A stretch of 64,000 nucleotides of DNA from Halalkalibacter krulwichiae (lineage in GTDB: Bacteria > Bacillota > Bacilli > Bacillales > Bacillaceae_D): NCBI RefSeq assembly GCF_002109385.1, contig NZ_CP020814.1, positions 1,118,001 to 1,182,000 on the forward strand, written 5' to 3'. How positions within the stretch are numbered: position 1 is the stretch's first letter; each line of letters opens with the position of its first letter. The position numbers were made by a program, and so were the translations under genes. The notes below the pieces were generated by a model that saw only the letters and a program-made list of their open reading frames with translations, ran no database searches and was not told the origin of the DNA. This document shows, piece by piece, positions 1-9,238 of this stretch.

Positions 1-1
1 A

Positions 2-589
2 GCTGATGATTTATTTCAAATTGGATGTATAGGGTTAATTAAATCCGTTGATAAATTTGATTTATCTTATGATGTTAAGTTCTCGACATATGCTGTACCT
101 ATGATCATTGGAGAAATTCAACGCTTTCTCCGTGATGATGGAACAGTTAAAGTCAGTCGCTCAATAAAAGAGTTAGGCAATAAAATACGGAAGATGAAAG
201 ATGAGATGACTAAGTCTCTTGGGCGAACGCCTACGGTTAATGAAATTGCAGAGCAATTGGAAATTACGCCGGAGGAAGTGGTGTTTGCTGGAGAAGCTAG
301 TCGATCTCTTTCTTCCATTCATGAAACAGTCTATGAAAATGACGGAGATCCAATCACTTTACTAGATCAGATTGCTGATCAATCAGAAACGAAGTGGTTT
401 GATAAAATTGCTCTCAAGGAAGCGATTCGAGATCTGGATGAACGAGAGAGACTAATTGTATATCTCCGTTATTATAAAGATCAAACGCAATCAGAGGTGG
501 CAGCAAGGCTTGGGATTTCTCAAGTGCAAGTTTCTAGGCTTGAAAAGAAAATATTAGAACAAATGAAGATAGAAATGGGAGATGCCTAA
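2..589 (+). CDS. sigF: RNA polymerase sporulation sigma factor SigF, 3' part
   Basis: Forespore-specific sigma factor that directs early forespore transcription after asymmetric division. The open frame is already running at base 2, so the N-terminus lies outside the window and about 195 residues remain. Seen: the end of region 2 (motif FDLSYDVKFSTYAVPMIIGEIQRF), region 3 (SLGRTPTVNEIAEQL) and a region 4 helix-turn-helix ending SQVQVSRLEKKIL. This C-terminus is characteristic of SigF rather than SigG or SigB. In Bacillus the gene is the third of spoIIAA-spoIIAB-sigF; the first two would lie to the left. A terminator follows at about 620. Confidence 0.93.
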   Translation, partial: ADDLFQIGCIGLIKSVDKFDLSYDVKFSTYAVPMIIGEIQRFLRDDGTVKVSRSIKELGNKIRKMKDEMTKSLGRTPTVNEIAEQLEITPEEVVFAGEASRSLSSIHETVYENDGDPITLLDQIADQSETKWFDKIALKEAIRDLDERERLIVYLRYYKDQTQSEVAARLGISQVQVSRLEKKILEQMKIEMGDA

Positions 590-618
590 GTATTTCTCTT
601 ATCTTAATCATTTTAATA

Positions 619-660
619 AAGGCCATACAGAAGGTTAATCCTTTCTGCATGGCCTCTTAT
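619..660 (+). terminator. Rho-independent terminator after sigF
   Basis: Hairpin with GGCCAT and CAGAAGG arms pairing with CCTTTCTG and ATGGCC, followed by a short T-rich stretch. It lies between two convergent genes (sigF and mtnA) and could serve both. Confidence 0.75.
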
Positions 661-729
661 TACTATAGTTATACATGATTGAAAGGCTCAGACTCTCCTG
701 ATCATTGTGAATAGTCAGTCCTACTAAAG

Positions 730-1770
730 TCAGATAAATAAACCTTCAAGCTTCGTTTTGTAATCACCTGATACAATTCCTCTTTCTGTAATAATCCCAG
801 TAATGAGTTCAGCTGGTGTGACATCAAAGGCAGGATTAAACACTTTCATATCAGCAGTTGTAACAAGCTGTCCATTTAACTTACGAATTTCATCGGCATG
901 CCGTTCCTCAATCTCAATGTCTTCACCAGAAGAGGTGGCTAAATCAATAGTAGAGAGAGGGGCAGCCACATAAAATGGAATTTGTAACGCTTTTGCTAGC
1001 AATGCTAACCCATATGTTCCAATTTTATTTGCGGTATCTCCGTTTGCTGCGATCCGATCGGCACCAACGATTATAGCATTTATACCTTTCGTTTTTATTG
1101 TATGAGCAACCATGTTGTCTGTAATTAACGTAACATCTATACCGAGTTGTTGTAATTCCCAAGCAGTTAAGCGAGCGCCTTGTAAAACAGGGCGTGTTTC
1201 CGATGCAAAAGCTTTTAAATGGATCCCACGCTCTTTGGCAATATAAAAAGGTGCTAAAGCAGTTCCATACCGAGCGGTTGCGATCCCGCCTGCATTACAA
1301 TGGGTCAGTAACGTATCCCCATCTTGAAATAAATTAATGGCATGTTCGCCAATGGAGCGACAGACATCTTCATCTTCTTTGGCGATTACGTTCGCTTTGT
1401 CTAGTATAGCCTCTTTCGCCTTTTTAATAGTAGAAACTCGTTCAACAACTGATAATATACGTTTGATTGCCCAAAATAAGTTCACGGCAGTAGGTCGAGA
1501 TGTTTCCAAATATGCAGCCTGCTTCTTTAGGTCTTCACAAAATTCGTTGAAATGATCATGTTGACTTTGTTGAGCCCACAAAGCTAGACCGTATGCGGCT
1601 GTTATTCCAATGGCTGGAGCGCCTCTAACTTTTAGTTCAAAGATGGCTTCCCATACATCTTCAATTGCTGTAAGCGTAATAAATTCTGTTTGGCTTGGTA
1701 ACAACCTTTGATCAAGTAATGTAATATGATCGTTGCTCCATTCAACAGATCGGATCGGTGTATTAAGCAT
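730..1770 (-). CDS. mtnA: S-methyl-5-thioribose-1-phosphate isomerase
   Basis: Converts 5-methylthioribose-1-phosphate to 5-methylthioribulose-1-phosphate in the methionine salvage pathway (cytosol). The 346-residue protein has the eIF2B-like fold motifs of the family: [15 protein letters not shown] near residue 50, the catalytic region [18 protein letters not shown] (Cys in the middle of the protein) and [21 protein letters not shown] (catalytic Asp). Length matches the family. The ATG overlaps the mtnK stop by 8 bases, so translation is coupled in one mtnK-mtnA unit controlled by the S-box upstream of mtnK. Confidence 0.95.
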   Translation of the reverse strand: MLNTPIRSVEWSNDHITLLDQRLLPSQTEFITLTAIEDVWEAIFELKVRGAPAIGITAAYGLALWAQQSQHDHFNEFCEDLKKQAAYLETSRPTAVNLFWAIKRILSVVERVSTIKKAKEAILDKANVIAKEDEDVCRSIGEHAINLFQDGDTLLTHCNAGGIATARYGTALAPFYIAKERGIHLKAFASETRPVLQGARLTAWELQQLGIDVTLITDNMVAHTIKTKGINAIIVGADRIAANGDTANKIGTYGLALLAKALQIPFYVAAPLSTIDLATSSGEDIEIEERHADEIRKLNGQLVTTADMKVFNPAFDVTPAELITGIITERGIVSGDYKTKLEGLFI

Positions 1771-2983
1771 ATTTAGTCACTACCTTTACTAAGTGTTCGA
1801 TTGATGAAATATCTTTTCTATTTAAAATGATTTCTTTTCCAAGGCTAAGTGCTCTCTGTTTAACCTGATTTCGTACTTTTAGGTCGATAATCGCCTCAAC
1901 GTCTTCGACTCCAGCTAGGCCAATCATTCTGCGAATCACCTTACAACCAGCAAAACCAATCATGTCCTTGAATATTTGATCCAATGTTTGTCCTAGGTAA
2001 CCGTTCGTATTCATAAAAGCATCTTGCGGATGTTTATTCCAAAGAACCGTAAATTCTTCTTCGAACACATTCCAGGTTTCTGTAATAACTGTAAGTAAAT
2101 ATTTTTGGAATTCTGCTTTTTTATCAGGATGATCAGCTAAATGTACATCTTGAGATAAGTAGTTAAGGATAATATTAGCGACGAAAGCTCCTATATCAAA
2201 ACCGATTGGCCCGTAATAAGCAAATTCTGGATCAATGACAACAGTTTCATCATCATTGGCAAAGATACTTCCTGTATGTAAATCGCCATGTAAAAGTGTT
2301 TCAGCTTTTGTTAGAAATGTTTGTTTCAGCTGTGCTACTTCGAGTTTTAAAGATTGATCGGCCCAAATGGTTTCTGCAACAAATGGTTTAAGTTGTTCAT
2401 CAATATTATTTGTATCATGATCAAAGAATGGATCTGTAAACACGAGGTCTTCTGTAATTTTGCAAAGCTCAGGGTTGATAAATCGACCACTTTGTATTTT
2501 TTTCTCTTGTTGGTTTAAACCAAAATCAGAATTATAGAAAAGAGTATGGGCTAAAAACAATCCAATGTCTTTTGCTAATTTAGGATACTGGACTGCTTCG
2601 ATCAATCCTTTTCTGACAATCGTCAGATGGGAAAGGTCATCCATTACTGTGACAGCTAATTCAGAATCACTGTAATAAACTTTAGGTGTGTAATTAGGAA
2701 CAAGTTGATAAGTCCGTTTTAAAGATTCGCTTTCAATTCGTGAGCGGTCAAGGGTGAGTGGCCAACTTGTTCCAACTACCTTTGCATATGGCAAGGCTTG
2801 TTTAATAATGATCGATTTCCCAGTTAATTCTTCTTGAATACGGAAAACTAAATTTAAGTTGCCGTCACCGATCTCATGTGCGAAGAGGAGATCATCTTCG
2901 TTAAAAAGTTGTAAATCTTTGCTAAGTTTAATAGCTGTATCAGTAGTTAAAGGTTCGTAAGTTGTGTCTTTAAGAGTTGTCAT
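1763..2983 (-). CDS. mtnK: Methylthioribose kinase
   Basis: Phosphorylates 5-methylthioribose at C1 with ATP, the entry step of methylthioribose salvage. The 406-residue protein is an aminoglycoside-phosphotransferase/choline-kinase-like kinase: [13 protein letters not shown] is the catalytic loop (Brenner motif) and [19 protein letters not shown] the metal-binding Asp region. A longer frame reaches 3046, but the ATG at 2983 has GGAGGG eight bases upstream and the extra residues overlap the riboswitch terminator, so the shorter start was chosen. It is the first gene of mtnK-mtnA, downstream of a SAM riboswitch. Confidence 0.94.
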   Translation of the reverse strand: MTTLKDTTYEPLTTDTAIKLSKDLQLFNEDDLLFAHEIGDGNLNLVFRIQEELTGKSIIIKQALPYAKVVGTSWPLTLDRSRIESESLKRTYQLVPNYTPKVYYSDSELAVTVMDDLSHLTIVRKGLIEAVQYPKLAKDIGLFLAHTLFYNSDFGLNQQEKKIQSGRFINPELCKITEDLVFTDPFFDHDTNNIDEQLKPFVAETIWADQSLKLEVAQLKQTFLTKAETLLHGDLHTGSIFANDDETVVIDPEFAYYGPIGFDIGAFVANIILNYLSQDVHLADHPDKKAEFQKYLLTVITETWNVFEEEFTVLWNKHPQDAFMNTNGYLGQTLDQIFKDMIGFAGCKVIRRMIGLAGVEDVEAIIDLKVRNQVKQRALSLGKEIILNRKDISSIEHLVKVVTKYA

Positions 2984-3018
2984 TGATATCCCTCCATGTT
3001 TGTTCCCTGTTATAAAAA

Positions 3019-3053
3019 TAAAAAAATCCTCTTGAATATAGATCAAGAGGATT
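3019..3053 (-). terminator. Riboswitch expression-platform terminator
   Basis: On the minus strand an 11-bp perfect stem (AATCCTCTTGA with TCAAGAGGATT) is followed by a run of T. It lies between the SAM riboswitch aptamer and mtnK. This is the expected attenuator that forms when SAM is bound. Confidence 0.9.
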
Positions 3054-3073
3054 GAAACAATGCGTTGTTCGTT

Positions 3074-3185
3074 CCTCTTATCTGTCAGAATTCATTCATT
3101 CTGTTGGAAGTAGCACCATTGCTTTTAATAAAGCCGGTTGCCGGGCGTCATCGGTCCAATTCCCTCAGCCTTCTCGTGATAAGAG
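3074..3185 (-). promoter_or_regulatory. SAM riboswitch (S-box) for mtnK-mtnA
   Basis: Read on the minus strand, the leader begins CTCTTATC with GAGAAGGCTGAGGGA and closes with GATAAGAG. Between these lie the conserved GATGACGCCCGGCAACC block and AATGGTGCTACTTCC. These are the defining S-box class I elements in the right order. It should turn off methylthioribose salvage when SAM is plentiful, by forming the terminator just downstream. Confidence 0.95.
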
Positions 3186-3212
3186 TTATCAAGTTTAAAG
3201 TTGTTTGAAATT

Positions 3213-3242
3213 ATCTTACACAGGGATATCTTACTATGTCAA
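3213..3242 (-). promoter_or_regulatory. Sigma-A promoter for mtnK-mtnA
   Basis: On the minus strand TTGACA (3242-3237), an 18-base spacer and TAAGAT (3218-3213). Transcription would start about 20 bases before the S-box. Confidence 0.7.
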
Positions 3243-3323
3243 CTGATTTTTTAGAAAATTACGTGTTTGTTTAGCTTGATAAAATGTTTATTTTGATATA
3301 CTACTAGAGATAGGCAAAAAAGA

Positions 3324-3352
3324 TTGACGCATTAAAAAAATGCTGTCATAAT
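3324..3352 (+). promoter_or_regulatory. Sigma-A promoter for mtnWXBD
   Basis: TTGACG (3324-3329), a 17-base spacer and CATAAT (3347-3352). The expected leader of about 60 bases to mtnW is too short to hold an S-box, and none is seen. Confidence 0.75.
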
Positions 3353-3421
3353 TCAAAACTATCTAAATTGCAAAACTCTTCTAAAAAAGTATTGTATGTG
3401 TAATGATGGAGGTAGAGTGTA

Positions 3422-4615
3422 GTGAGTGAAGTTCAAGCAACATATCTTCTTGAGGCAGAACAAGCCAACTTAAATAAAAAAGCTGAAGCAATTGCATTGG
3501 GATTAACAGTAGGTTCGTGGACTAACCTTCCTGCTGTTGAACAAGAACAACTGGCAAAACATAAGGGAAGGGTTGTTGAAGCTAAGATGATTGCAGAGGG
3601 TAAAGCAATCATAACAGTTGGCTATCCAAGTGCTAATTTCTCAAATGATCTTCCCGCTGTTTTAACAACGACTTTTGGGAAGTTTTCACTTGACGGGAAA
3701 GTTAAATTATTAGATTTAACGTTTAGCGATGATATAAAACATGGATATCCCGGACCAAAATTTGGATTGGAAGGAATACGGCAATTAACAAATACATATG
3801 ATCGTCCTTTATTAATGAGTATTTTTAAAGGAGTTATCGGACGCGATCTCCATTCTTTAAAAGAACAGATGAAAGCCCAAGCGTTGGGTGGAATTGATAT
3901 TGTTAAAGACGATGAAATTTTGTTTGAAAATGATCTAACACCACTTGAAAAACGCATTCCAGTTTGTCAAGAGGCGTTACGAGAAAGCTATGAAATCACT
4001 GGAAAGAGAACCCTTCATGCTGTTAACCTCACTGGGAAGACGATGGAATTAAAAGAAAATGCATATAAAGCGGTGGAGTTGGGAGCGGATCTGCTTTTAT
4101 TTAATACATTTGCGTATGGGCTAGATGTAATGCAGGCTCTCGCTGAAGATCCAAACATTCCTCTTCCGATAATGGCTCATCCGGCGTTTTCAGGAACGAT
4201 GATTTCTTCACCGGACTATGGTTTAGCTCCCGGACTTCTTCTAGGTAAGTTAGCACGTATGGCTGGAGCGGATTTAGTGTTGTTCCCTTCTCCATACGGT
4301 TCGGTAGCAATGGCTAAAGAGGAGACTCAAGCGATTGCCAAACATTTGACTGAAGATGACCAGTTTAAGAAAGCTTTTCCGGTTCCTTCAGCAGGTATAC
4401 ACCCAGGTTTGACTCCGAAGTTAATAGCTGATTTTGGTGTTGATAGTATTATTAATGCTGGTGGAGGAATACACGGCCATCCAGGAGGGGCAGCTGCTGG
4501 TGGAAGAGCTTTTGTTCAGGCTATTGATGCGGTTTTAGCGAATCAACCTTTACATGATGCCGCTAAAGATTACGAAGAGCTCGCCAAAGCCCTTGAGTTG
4601 TGGGGTGGAGAATGA
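3422..4615 (+). CDS. mtnW: 2,3-diketo-5-methylthiopentyl-1-phosphate enolase (RuBisCO-like)
   Basis: RuBisCO-like protein that enolises 2,3-diketo-5-methylthiopentyl-1-phosphate in methionine salvage. The 397-residue length fits the family. Seen: [12 protein letters not shown], the RuBisCO metal-ligand loop with the usually carbamylated Lys at about residue 162, and phosphate-binding stretches HPAFSGTM and [19 protein letters not shown]. The GTG start at 3422 has GGAGG eight bases upstream. It is the first gene of mtnW-mtnX-mtnB-mtnD, with its stop overlapping the next start. It is divergent from mtnK-mtnA, as in B. subtilis. Confidence 0.94.
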   Translation: MSEVQATYLLEAEQANLNKKAEAIALGLTVGSWTNLPAVEQEQLAKHKGRVVEAKMIAEGKAIITVGYPSANFSNDLPAVLTTTFGKFSLDGKVKLLDLTFSDDIKHGYPGPKFGLEGIRQLTNTYDRPLLMSIFKGVIGRDLHSLKEQMKAQALGGIDIVKDDEILFENDLTPLEKRIPVCQEALRESYEITGKRTLHAVNLTGKTMELKENAYKAVELGADLLLFNTFAYGLDVMQALAEDPNIPLPIMAHPAFSGTMISSPDYGLAPGLLLGKLARMAGADLVLFPSPYGSVAMAKEETQAIAKHLTEDDQFKKAFPVPSAGIHPGLTPKLIADFGVDSIINAGGGIHGHPGGAAAGGRAFVQAIDAVLANQPLHDAAKDYEELAKALELWGGE

Positions 4616-5265
4616 GTACGAATCCAATTATTTTCTGTGATTTTGATGGCACGATTACGAACAATGACAATATTATTGCGATCATGAAAAAGTTTGCGCC
4701 ATCTGGATGGGAAAACATAAAGGACGATATTTTAGCACAACGTATTTCGGTAAGAGAAGGGGTCGGTAAACTATTTGGACTCCTCCCTTCCTCACTTAAA
4801 GAAGAGATGACTGAATATATTCTAAATGATGCAGAAATTAGAGAGGGATTTGGGGCATTTGTTGAATATGTCAAACAACATCAAATTGACCTAGTCGTTG
4901 TTAGTGGAGGCATGGATTTCTTTGTTCAACCATTATTAAAGCAGTATGATCTGCCCATTTATTGCAATGAGGCAAAATTTGATGAGGAGACAATGCGAGT
5001 TGAATGGCCCCATCTATGTGACGAAAAGTGTAACAATGAATGTGGGTGCTGTAAGCCTTCCATTTTAAGAAAAATTAGTCAAAATCGTTTTAAAATTGTC
5101 ATTGGAGATTCTATTACGGATCTTAAGGTCGCACAGCAAGCTGACTTCGTAATTGCAAGAGACTTTTTGCTAGAAAAGTGTCAACAATTACAGCTTCGCC
5201 ATGCTTCCTTTGAGACATTTCATGATGTCATTCAGACATTGAGAGAACTTGAGGTGAAGAGATGA
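4612..5265 (+). CDS. mtnX: 2-hydroxy-3-keto-5-methylthiopentenyl-1-phosphate phosphatase
   Basis: HAD-family phosphatase that removes the phosphate from the MtnW product to give the acireductone. The 217-residue protein starts with the HAD motif [12 protein letters not shown] (nucleophile Asp), has motif [13 protein letters not shown], a Cys-rich stretch ([13 protein letters not shown]) typical of MtnX, and the acidic motif [14 protein letters not shown]. The ATG at 4612 overlaps the mtnW stop (ATGA) and has GGTGGAG upstream; a longer in-frame start at 4600 is not favoured. Confidence 0.93.
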   Translation: MSTNPIIFCDFDGTITNNDNIIAIMKKFAPSGWENIKDDILAQRISVREGVGKLFGLLPSSLKEEMTEYILNDAEIREGFGAFVEYVKQHQIDLVVVSGGMDFFVQPLLKQYDLPIYCNEAKFDEETMRVEWPHLCDEKCNNECGCCKPSILRKISQNRFKIVIGDSITDLKVAQQADFVIARDFLLEKCQQLQLRHASFETFHDVIQTLRELEVKR

Positions 5266-5885
5266 ATTCACAATGGAATGAATTAGCTGCTATTAAGCGA
5301 GAGCTTGCAGCAAGAGATTGGTTTCCGGGAACGAGCGGAAATTTATCTATAAAGGTTAGTGAGGATCCCTTAACATGCTTGGTAACAGTCAGTGGCAAAG
5401 ATAAATACAAAGAAACTGAATCAGACTTTGTCCTAGTAGATGAAGATGGAAGGCCGCTTACAGATCAAGGGAAACCATCCGCTGAAACCGTTATTCATCT
5501 AGAAGTATATAAAAAAACTGACGCAGGTTGCAGTTTACACGTACATACATTAGATAATAACGTCATTTCAGAGCTCTATGGTGAAAAAGGTTCAATTACG
5601 TTTCGAAATGTTGAACTTATTAAAGCTTTAGATATTTGGGAAGAAGATGGTGAATTTACGATTCCGATCGTTGAAAATTGGGCAGATCTCCCTAAGCTCG
5701 GGAAAGCAATTAGTGAAAAGATTAAACCGGATACAAAAGCAGTTCTGATCCGTAATCATGGAATTACCGTTTGGGGAAGAAATGCATTTGAAGCAAAAAG
5801 ACATCTTGAAGCATGTGAATTTTTATTTTCATATCAATTAAAATTATTGCATGCAAAAGCTGCAAATCTGAAGGAGGTTTTATAA
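5262..5885 (+). CDS. mtnB: Methylthioribulose-1-phosphate dehydratase
   Basis: Class II aldolase-fold zinc enzyme that dehydrates 5-methylthioribulose-1-phosphate, the step between MtnA and MtnW. The 207 residues show [13 protein letters not shown] at the N-terminus, LHVHTLDNN (zinc-binding His pair) in the middle and [21 protein letters not shown] near the C-terminus (third His). The start overlaps the mtnX stop (ATGA), so it is translationally coupled within the mtn operon. Confidence 0.94.
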   Translation: MNSQWNELAAIKRELAARDWFPGTSGNLSIKVSEDPLTCLVTVSGKDKYKETESDFVLVDEDGRPLTDQGKPSAETVIHLEVYKKTDAGCSLHVHTLDNNVISELYGEKGSITFRNVELIKALDIWEEDGEFTIPIVENWADLPKLGKAISEKIKPDTKAVLIRNHGITVWGRNAFEAKRHLEACEFLFSYQLKLLHAKAANLKEVL

Positions 5886-5886
5886 C

Positions 5887-6426
5887 GTGGCAGTTATTAA
5901 AGTGAGAAACAGTGGGGAAGTAATTGAAGGGGTAGACAAAGTACATGAATTTTTAGAAGCGCAAGGTGTCTTCTTTGAACGCTGGGACATCGGGAAATTA
6001 CCAGAGCATTTAGTAGAGAAGTTTGATTTAACAGATGAGGACAAAGCAAACATTTTAAACGTTTATGATGAGGATATTCGTTCATTAGCAGAGCGTAGAG
6101 GATATGTGAATTGGGATGTCATTGCATTATCAGATCAAACACCAAATATTGAAGAATTATTAAAAAAGTTTGAGCAAGTGCATACACATACAGATGATGA
6201 AGTTCGTATCATTACAGCTGGTCATGGAATTTTCATTGTAAAAGGTGATGAGAAAACAGGATATTTTAACATTGAACTTGAAGCTGGTGACGTGATTTCC
6301 GTTCCAGAGAATACTCCACACTTCTTCACGTTAATGGATGATCGTCAAGTTGTTGCTGTTCGTCTATTTATTGATACGGATGGCTGGGTGGCGCATCCAT
6401 ATGAAGAGAAAGAGCATCAAATTTAA
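5887..6426 (+). CDS. mtnD: Acireductone dioxygenase
   Basis: Cupin metalloenzyme that oxidises the acireductone to 4-methylthio-2-oxobutanoate and formate (Fe form), the last ring-opening step before transamination to methionine. The 179-residue protein carries the metal-binding pattern HTHTDDEVRIITAGHG (two His and one Glu) and the distal His in NTPHFFTLMD. The start is GTG one base after the mtnB stop, with GGAGG upstream. The transaminase MtnE and nucleosidase MtnN are not in this window. Confidence 0.94.
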   Translation: MAVIKVRNSGEVIEGVDKVHEFLEAQGVFFERWDIGKLPEHLVEKFDLTDEDKANILNVYDEDIRSLAERRGYVNWDVIALSDQTPNIEELLKKFEQVHTHTDDEVRIITAGHGIFIVKGDEKTGYFNIELEAGDVISVPENTPHFFTLMDDRQVVAVRLFIDTDGWVAHPYEEKEHQI

Positions 6427-6446
6427 AGACTCCTATATGTTTAAAG

Positions 6447-6593
6447 AACGAGGCTAGGACATAACTAAAGTGTTTTATTGAAAATACGAATGATGATAAC
6501 GTTAGCGAAGTATAATTTCCGGAGCGGATGCTACACTATTACGTTTGAATTTTTCGTTAATAAAACTCTCTTGTCCCGGCTTCGTTTTTTATT
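6447..6593. repeat. Dispersed imperfect palindrome, copy 1
   Basis: About 145 bases whose ends pair: GAGGCTAGGACATAACTAAAG...TTTTATTG on the left, with TAATAAAACTCTCTTGTCCCGGCTTC on the right, followed by a T-run. A shorter relative lies at 39994-40100 in the same kind of position, downstream of a gene. It could act as a terminator for mtnD. Confidence 0.7.
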
Positions 6594-6718
6594 TGGATAT
6601 ATATGGGCTAAGGCTGAAACGATTTGACACCTTCTTACGTTTTATCCATGCATAATTTAGTAGATAGTTACCAATACTAGTTAAAGTTTGGAAAAATGTG
6701 AGCAAAGTAGGTGTCATG

Positions 6719-8623
6719 ATGTGCGGGTTTGTTGCAGGAATATTTACTAATGCAAAAAAACACTATGATGATAGATTAAAAGCTATTAATGATTTAATTA
6801 CCCATAGGGGACCTGACCAAGAAGGCTATATGAGAGGAGAGCATGTCGAGTTAGCGTTTAGTCGATTGAGTATTATTGATTTAGAGGGTGGATATCAACC
6901 GCTTTCCTATGAGAATGGCCGGTATTGGATTGTGTTTAATGGTGAGATCTATAATTATTTAGAGTTGAAAGCTGAGCTTCAGGAAAAAGGGAAAACTTTT
7001 GTAACCAATTCAGATACGGAAGTCATTCTTGCTCTTTATAGTCAGATTGGTGGAGAAATGGTGACTCGTTTAAGAGGGATGTTTGCATTTGTTATTTGGG
7101 ACAACTTAAAAAAAGAAGCGTTCGCAGCAAGAGACCGATTTGGAATAAAGCCACTTTATTATTTAGAGAATGATGATGAAGTGTGGTTTGCATCAGAGAA
7201 GAAGAGCTTATTGAAAGAGGAGGAGAATGTGAATCAGCAAGCACTACAACATTATCTGTCCTTTCAATATGTTCCCGAACCTTTAACGATGACTGAGTCA
7301 ATTTTCAGAGTTGAACCAGGAAGCTATGTTGTAAAGAAGGTAGGAGCGAAAGCGTGCATAACTCACTATTTTAAACCGGAGTTTAAACCGATTAATCAAA
7401 CGGAAGATTATTGGAAAATGAATATTCGTGAGACGATGTATGAATCGGTTGATAAGCATATGAGAAGCGATGTTCCCGTAGGGGCATTTTTATCTGGAGG
7501 AATTGATTCAACCATTATTGCTGCTATAGCCAAGGAAATAAATCCAGCCATTAAGACATACTCTGTTGGGTTTCAGCAAGAAGGGTTTAGTGAAATTACA
7601 ATAGCGAAAGAGAGTGCAACGAAATTAAATATTGAAAATCATAGTAAGATCATTACCGCTGAAGAATACCGAGATGAATTGCCAAAAATAATGTGGCATA
7701 TGGATGATCCACTTGCGGATCCAGCATGTGTTCCGCTTTATTTTGTTGCGCGTGAAGCAAGAAAGCATGTGAAAGTTGTCTTATCAGGAGAAGGAGCTGA
7801 TGAGCTGTTTGGTGGTTACAACATTTATAGAGAACCTCAAAGTTTAGCTTGTTTTCAATATGTTCCTGATTTACTTAAAACACTTTTAAATCGTTTAGCG
7901 CAAATCTTGCCAGAAGGGGTTAAGGGCAAGAGTTTTTTAGAGCGTGGGACAACGCCGCTTGAGTCAAGGTATATCGGAAATGCGAAAATGTTTAATGAAG
8001 AAGAGAAGAAGAAATTAGTCAAAAAGTACAACCCTGAATACACAAATGATTTAATTACGAATCCAATTTATCAAATGTCAGTGAATCAACACGCTGTAAA
8101 TAGAATGCAACATCTAGATATGTACACATGGCTACGTGGAGATATTTTGGTAAAAGCGGATAAAATGACGATGGCACACTCGTTAGAACTTAGAGTTCCT
8201 TTCTTAGATAATGAAGTATTTAGTCTCGCTACAAAAATTCCAGTTGAGAGGAAGATAGCGCAGCAGACGACCAAATACATTCTTAGAAAAGCATTTGAAG
8301 GAATTGTCCCAGAACATGTATATATGCGAAAAAAGCTAGGGTTTCCTGTCCCCATTAGGCATTGGTTAAAGAGTGAATTATATGAGTGGGCAGTTACTGT
8401 TATTTATGAAAGTGCAACAGATGAATATATTGATAAGGGATATATTAGAAAATTACTCGAGGAACATTGTCAAAATAAGATGGACCATAGCAGGAAAATT
8501 TGGACTGTTTTGTCCTTTATGGTTTGGCATCAAGTTTATATTGAGAAAAAATATGATACGAGCCGTTGGCATACGAGACGAAGAAGATCAGAAGAACAAG
8601 TAATAGAAACAGAAGTGATGTAA
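6719..8623 (+). CDS. asnB: Asparagine synthase (glutamine-hydrolysing)
   Basis: Makes asparagine from aspartate, ATP and glutamine. The 634-residue protein has an N-terminal class II glutamine amidotransferase domain beginning Met-Cys-Gly-Phe (Cys2 is the nucleophile after Met removal) with HRGPD and FNGEIYNY, and a synthetase domain with the PP-loop LSGGIDSTIIAAIA and LSGEGADELFGGY. The frame is open to 6698, but the catalytic Cys must follow the initiator Met, so ATG 6719 is the start. Its C-terminal half closely resembles B. subtilis AsnB as I remember it; AsnO is the alternative. It is a single gene flanked by a repeat and a terminator. Confidence 0.9.
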   Translation: MCGFVAGIFTNAKKHYDDRLKAINDLITHRGPDQEGYMRGEHVELAFSRLSIIDLEGGYQPLSYENGRYWIVFNGEIYNYLELKAELQEKGKTFVTNSDTEVILALYSQIGGEMVTRLRGMFAFVIWDNLKKEAFAARDRFGIKPLYYLENDDEVWFASEKKSLLKEEENVNQQALQHYLSFQYVPEPLTMTESIFRVEPGSYVVKKVGAKACITHYFKPEFKPINQTEDYWKMNIRETMYESVDKHMRSDVPVGAFLSGGIDSTIIAAIAKEINPAIKTYSVGFQQEGFSEITIAKESATKLNIENHSKIITAEEYRDELPKIMWHMDDPLADPACVPLYFVAREARKHVKVVLSGEGADELFGGYNIYREPQSLACFQYVPDLLKTLLNRLAQILPEGVKGKSFLERGTTPLESRYIGNAKMFNEEEKKKLVKKYNPEYTNDLITNPIYQMSVNQHAVNRMQHLDMYTWLRGDILVKADKMTMAHSLELRVPFLDNEVFSLATKIPVERKIAQQTTKYILRKAFEGIVPEHVYMRKKLGFPVPIRHWLKSELYEWAVTVIYESATDEYIDKGYIRKLLEEHCQNKMDHSRKIWTVLSFMVWHQVYIEKKYDTSRWHTRRRRSEEQVIETEVM

Positions 8624-8626
8624 AGG

Positions 8627-8675
8627 GAGACTGTCTAAGGTCAAATGACATTTAGACAGTCTCTTTTCCTTTTTC
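8627..8675 (+). terminator. Terminator after asnB
   Basis: GAGACTGTCTAA pairs with TTAGACAGTCTC, followed by a T-rich tract (TTTTCCTTTTTC). Confidence 0.85.
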
Positions 8676-8679
8676 TAAG

Positions 8680-8708
8680 GAATAAGGAAGGATTGTTCAG
8701 TCATACTA
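8680..8708 (+). promoter_or_regulatory. Forespore (SigF/SigG-type) promoter for spoVAC
   Basis: GAATA (8680-8684), 17 bases, then CATACTA (8702-8708). This fits the SigG consensus (GNATR, 17-18 bases, CATNNTA). It suggests that the shortened spoVA operon has its own forespore promoter directly in front of spoVAC. Confidence 0.6.
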
Positions 8709-8766
8709 ACAATAAACCAGTTTAAGCGAGAGGATGTTGGAGTTTGGTTAAAAGGGGGCAGCATTG

Positions 8767-9225
8767 GTGAATACAGATGAACAAAAACAGTACCAAAAAA
8801 ATATAAAGCTATATCAGCCAAAAAGCCACTTTTTAAGGAATGGATTGAAAGCATTTATAGTTGGTGGTTTAATTTGCACGCTCGGTCATGGTATTAGTCA
8901 AATCTACATGCATTTTCTTCCTATCACGCAAGAAGAAGCAATGAGTCCTACATTAGCGACATTAATATTGTTAGCAGCACTTGCAACGGGTTTTGGCGTA
9001 TATGATAAGCTCGGACAATTTGCAGGCGCTGGTTCTCTTGTCCCTGTTACGGGGTTTTCTAATGCGATGACAAGTGCTGCATTAGAGCATAAAAGTGAAG
9101 GACTTGTTTTTGGTATTGGAGCAAATATGTTTAAGCTGACTGGCGCGGTCATTGCTTTTGGCGTACTTTCTGCTTATTTGGTTAGTTTAACGCGGTTGCT
9201 TGTTGAAATGCTGATTAATTCGTAA
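8767..9225 (+). CDS. spoVAC: Stage V sporulation protein AC
   Basis: Membrane subunit of the SpoVA dipicolinic-acid channel of the spore inner membrane. It is about 152 residues with several hydrophobic segments: FIVGGLICTLGHGISQIYM, LATLILLAALATGFGVY and a C-terminal one. The family loop FAGAGSLVPVTGFSNAM is present and is mirrored in SpoVAE below. TTG at 8764 and GTG at 8767 are both possible; GTG is eight bases from the GGGGG ribosome site and is preferred. It is the first gene of the spoVA operon here, as spoVAA and spoVAB are missing. Confidence 0.93.
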   Translation: MNTDEQKQYQKNIKLYQPKSHFLRNGLKAFIVGGLICTLGHGISQIYMHFLPITQEEAMSPTLATLILLAALATGFGVYDKLGQFAGAGSLVPVTGFSNAMTSAALEHKSEGLVFGIGANMFKLTGAVIAFGVLSAYLVSLTRLLVEMLINS

Positions 9226-9238
9226 AGGACGTGTTGGG

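Noticed and set aside
6605..6665. Sporulation or sigma-A promoter for asnB (TTGACA at about 6624, CATAATTTA at about 6651)
   Set aside because: Spacing between the boxes is about 21 bases for sigma-A and the sporulation -35 is not clear, so I did not list it as a feature.
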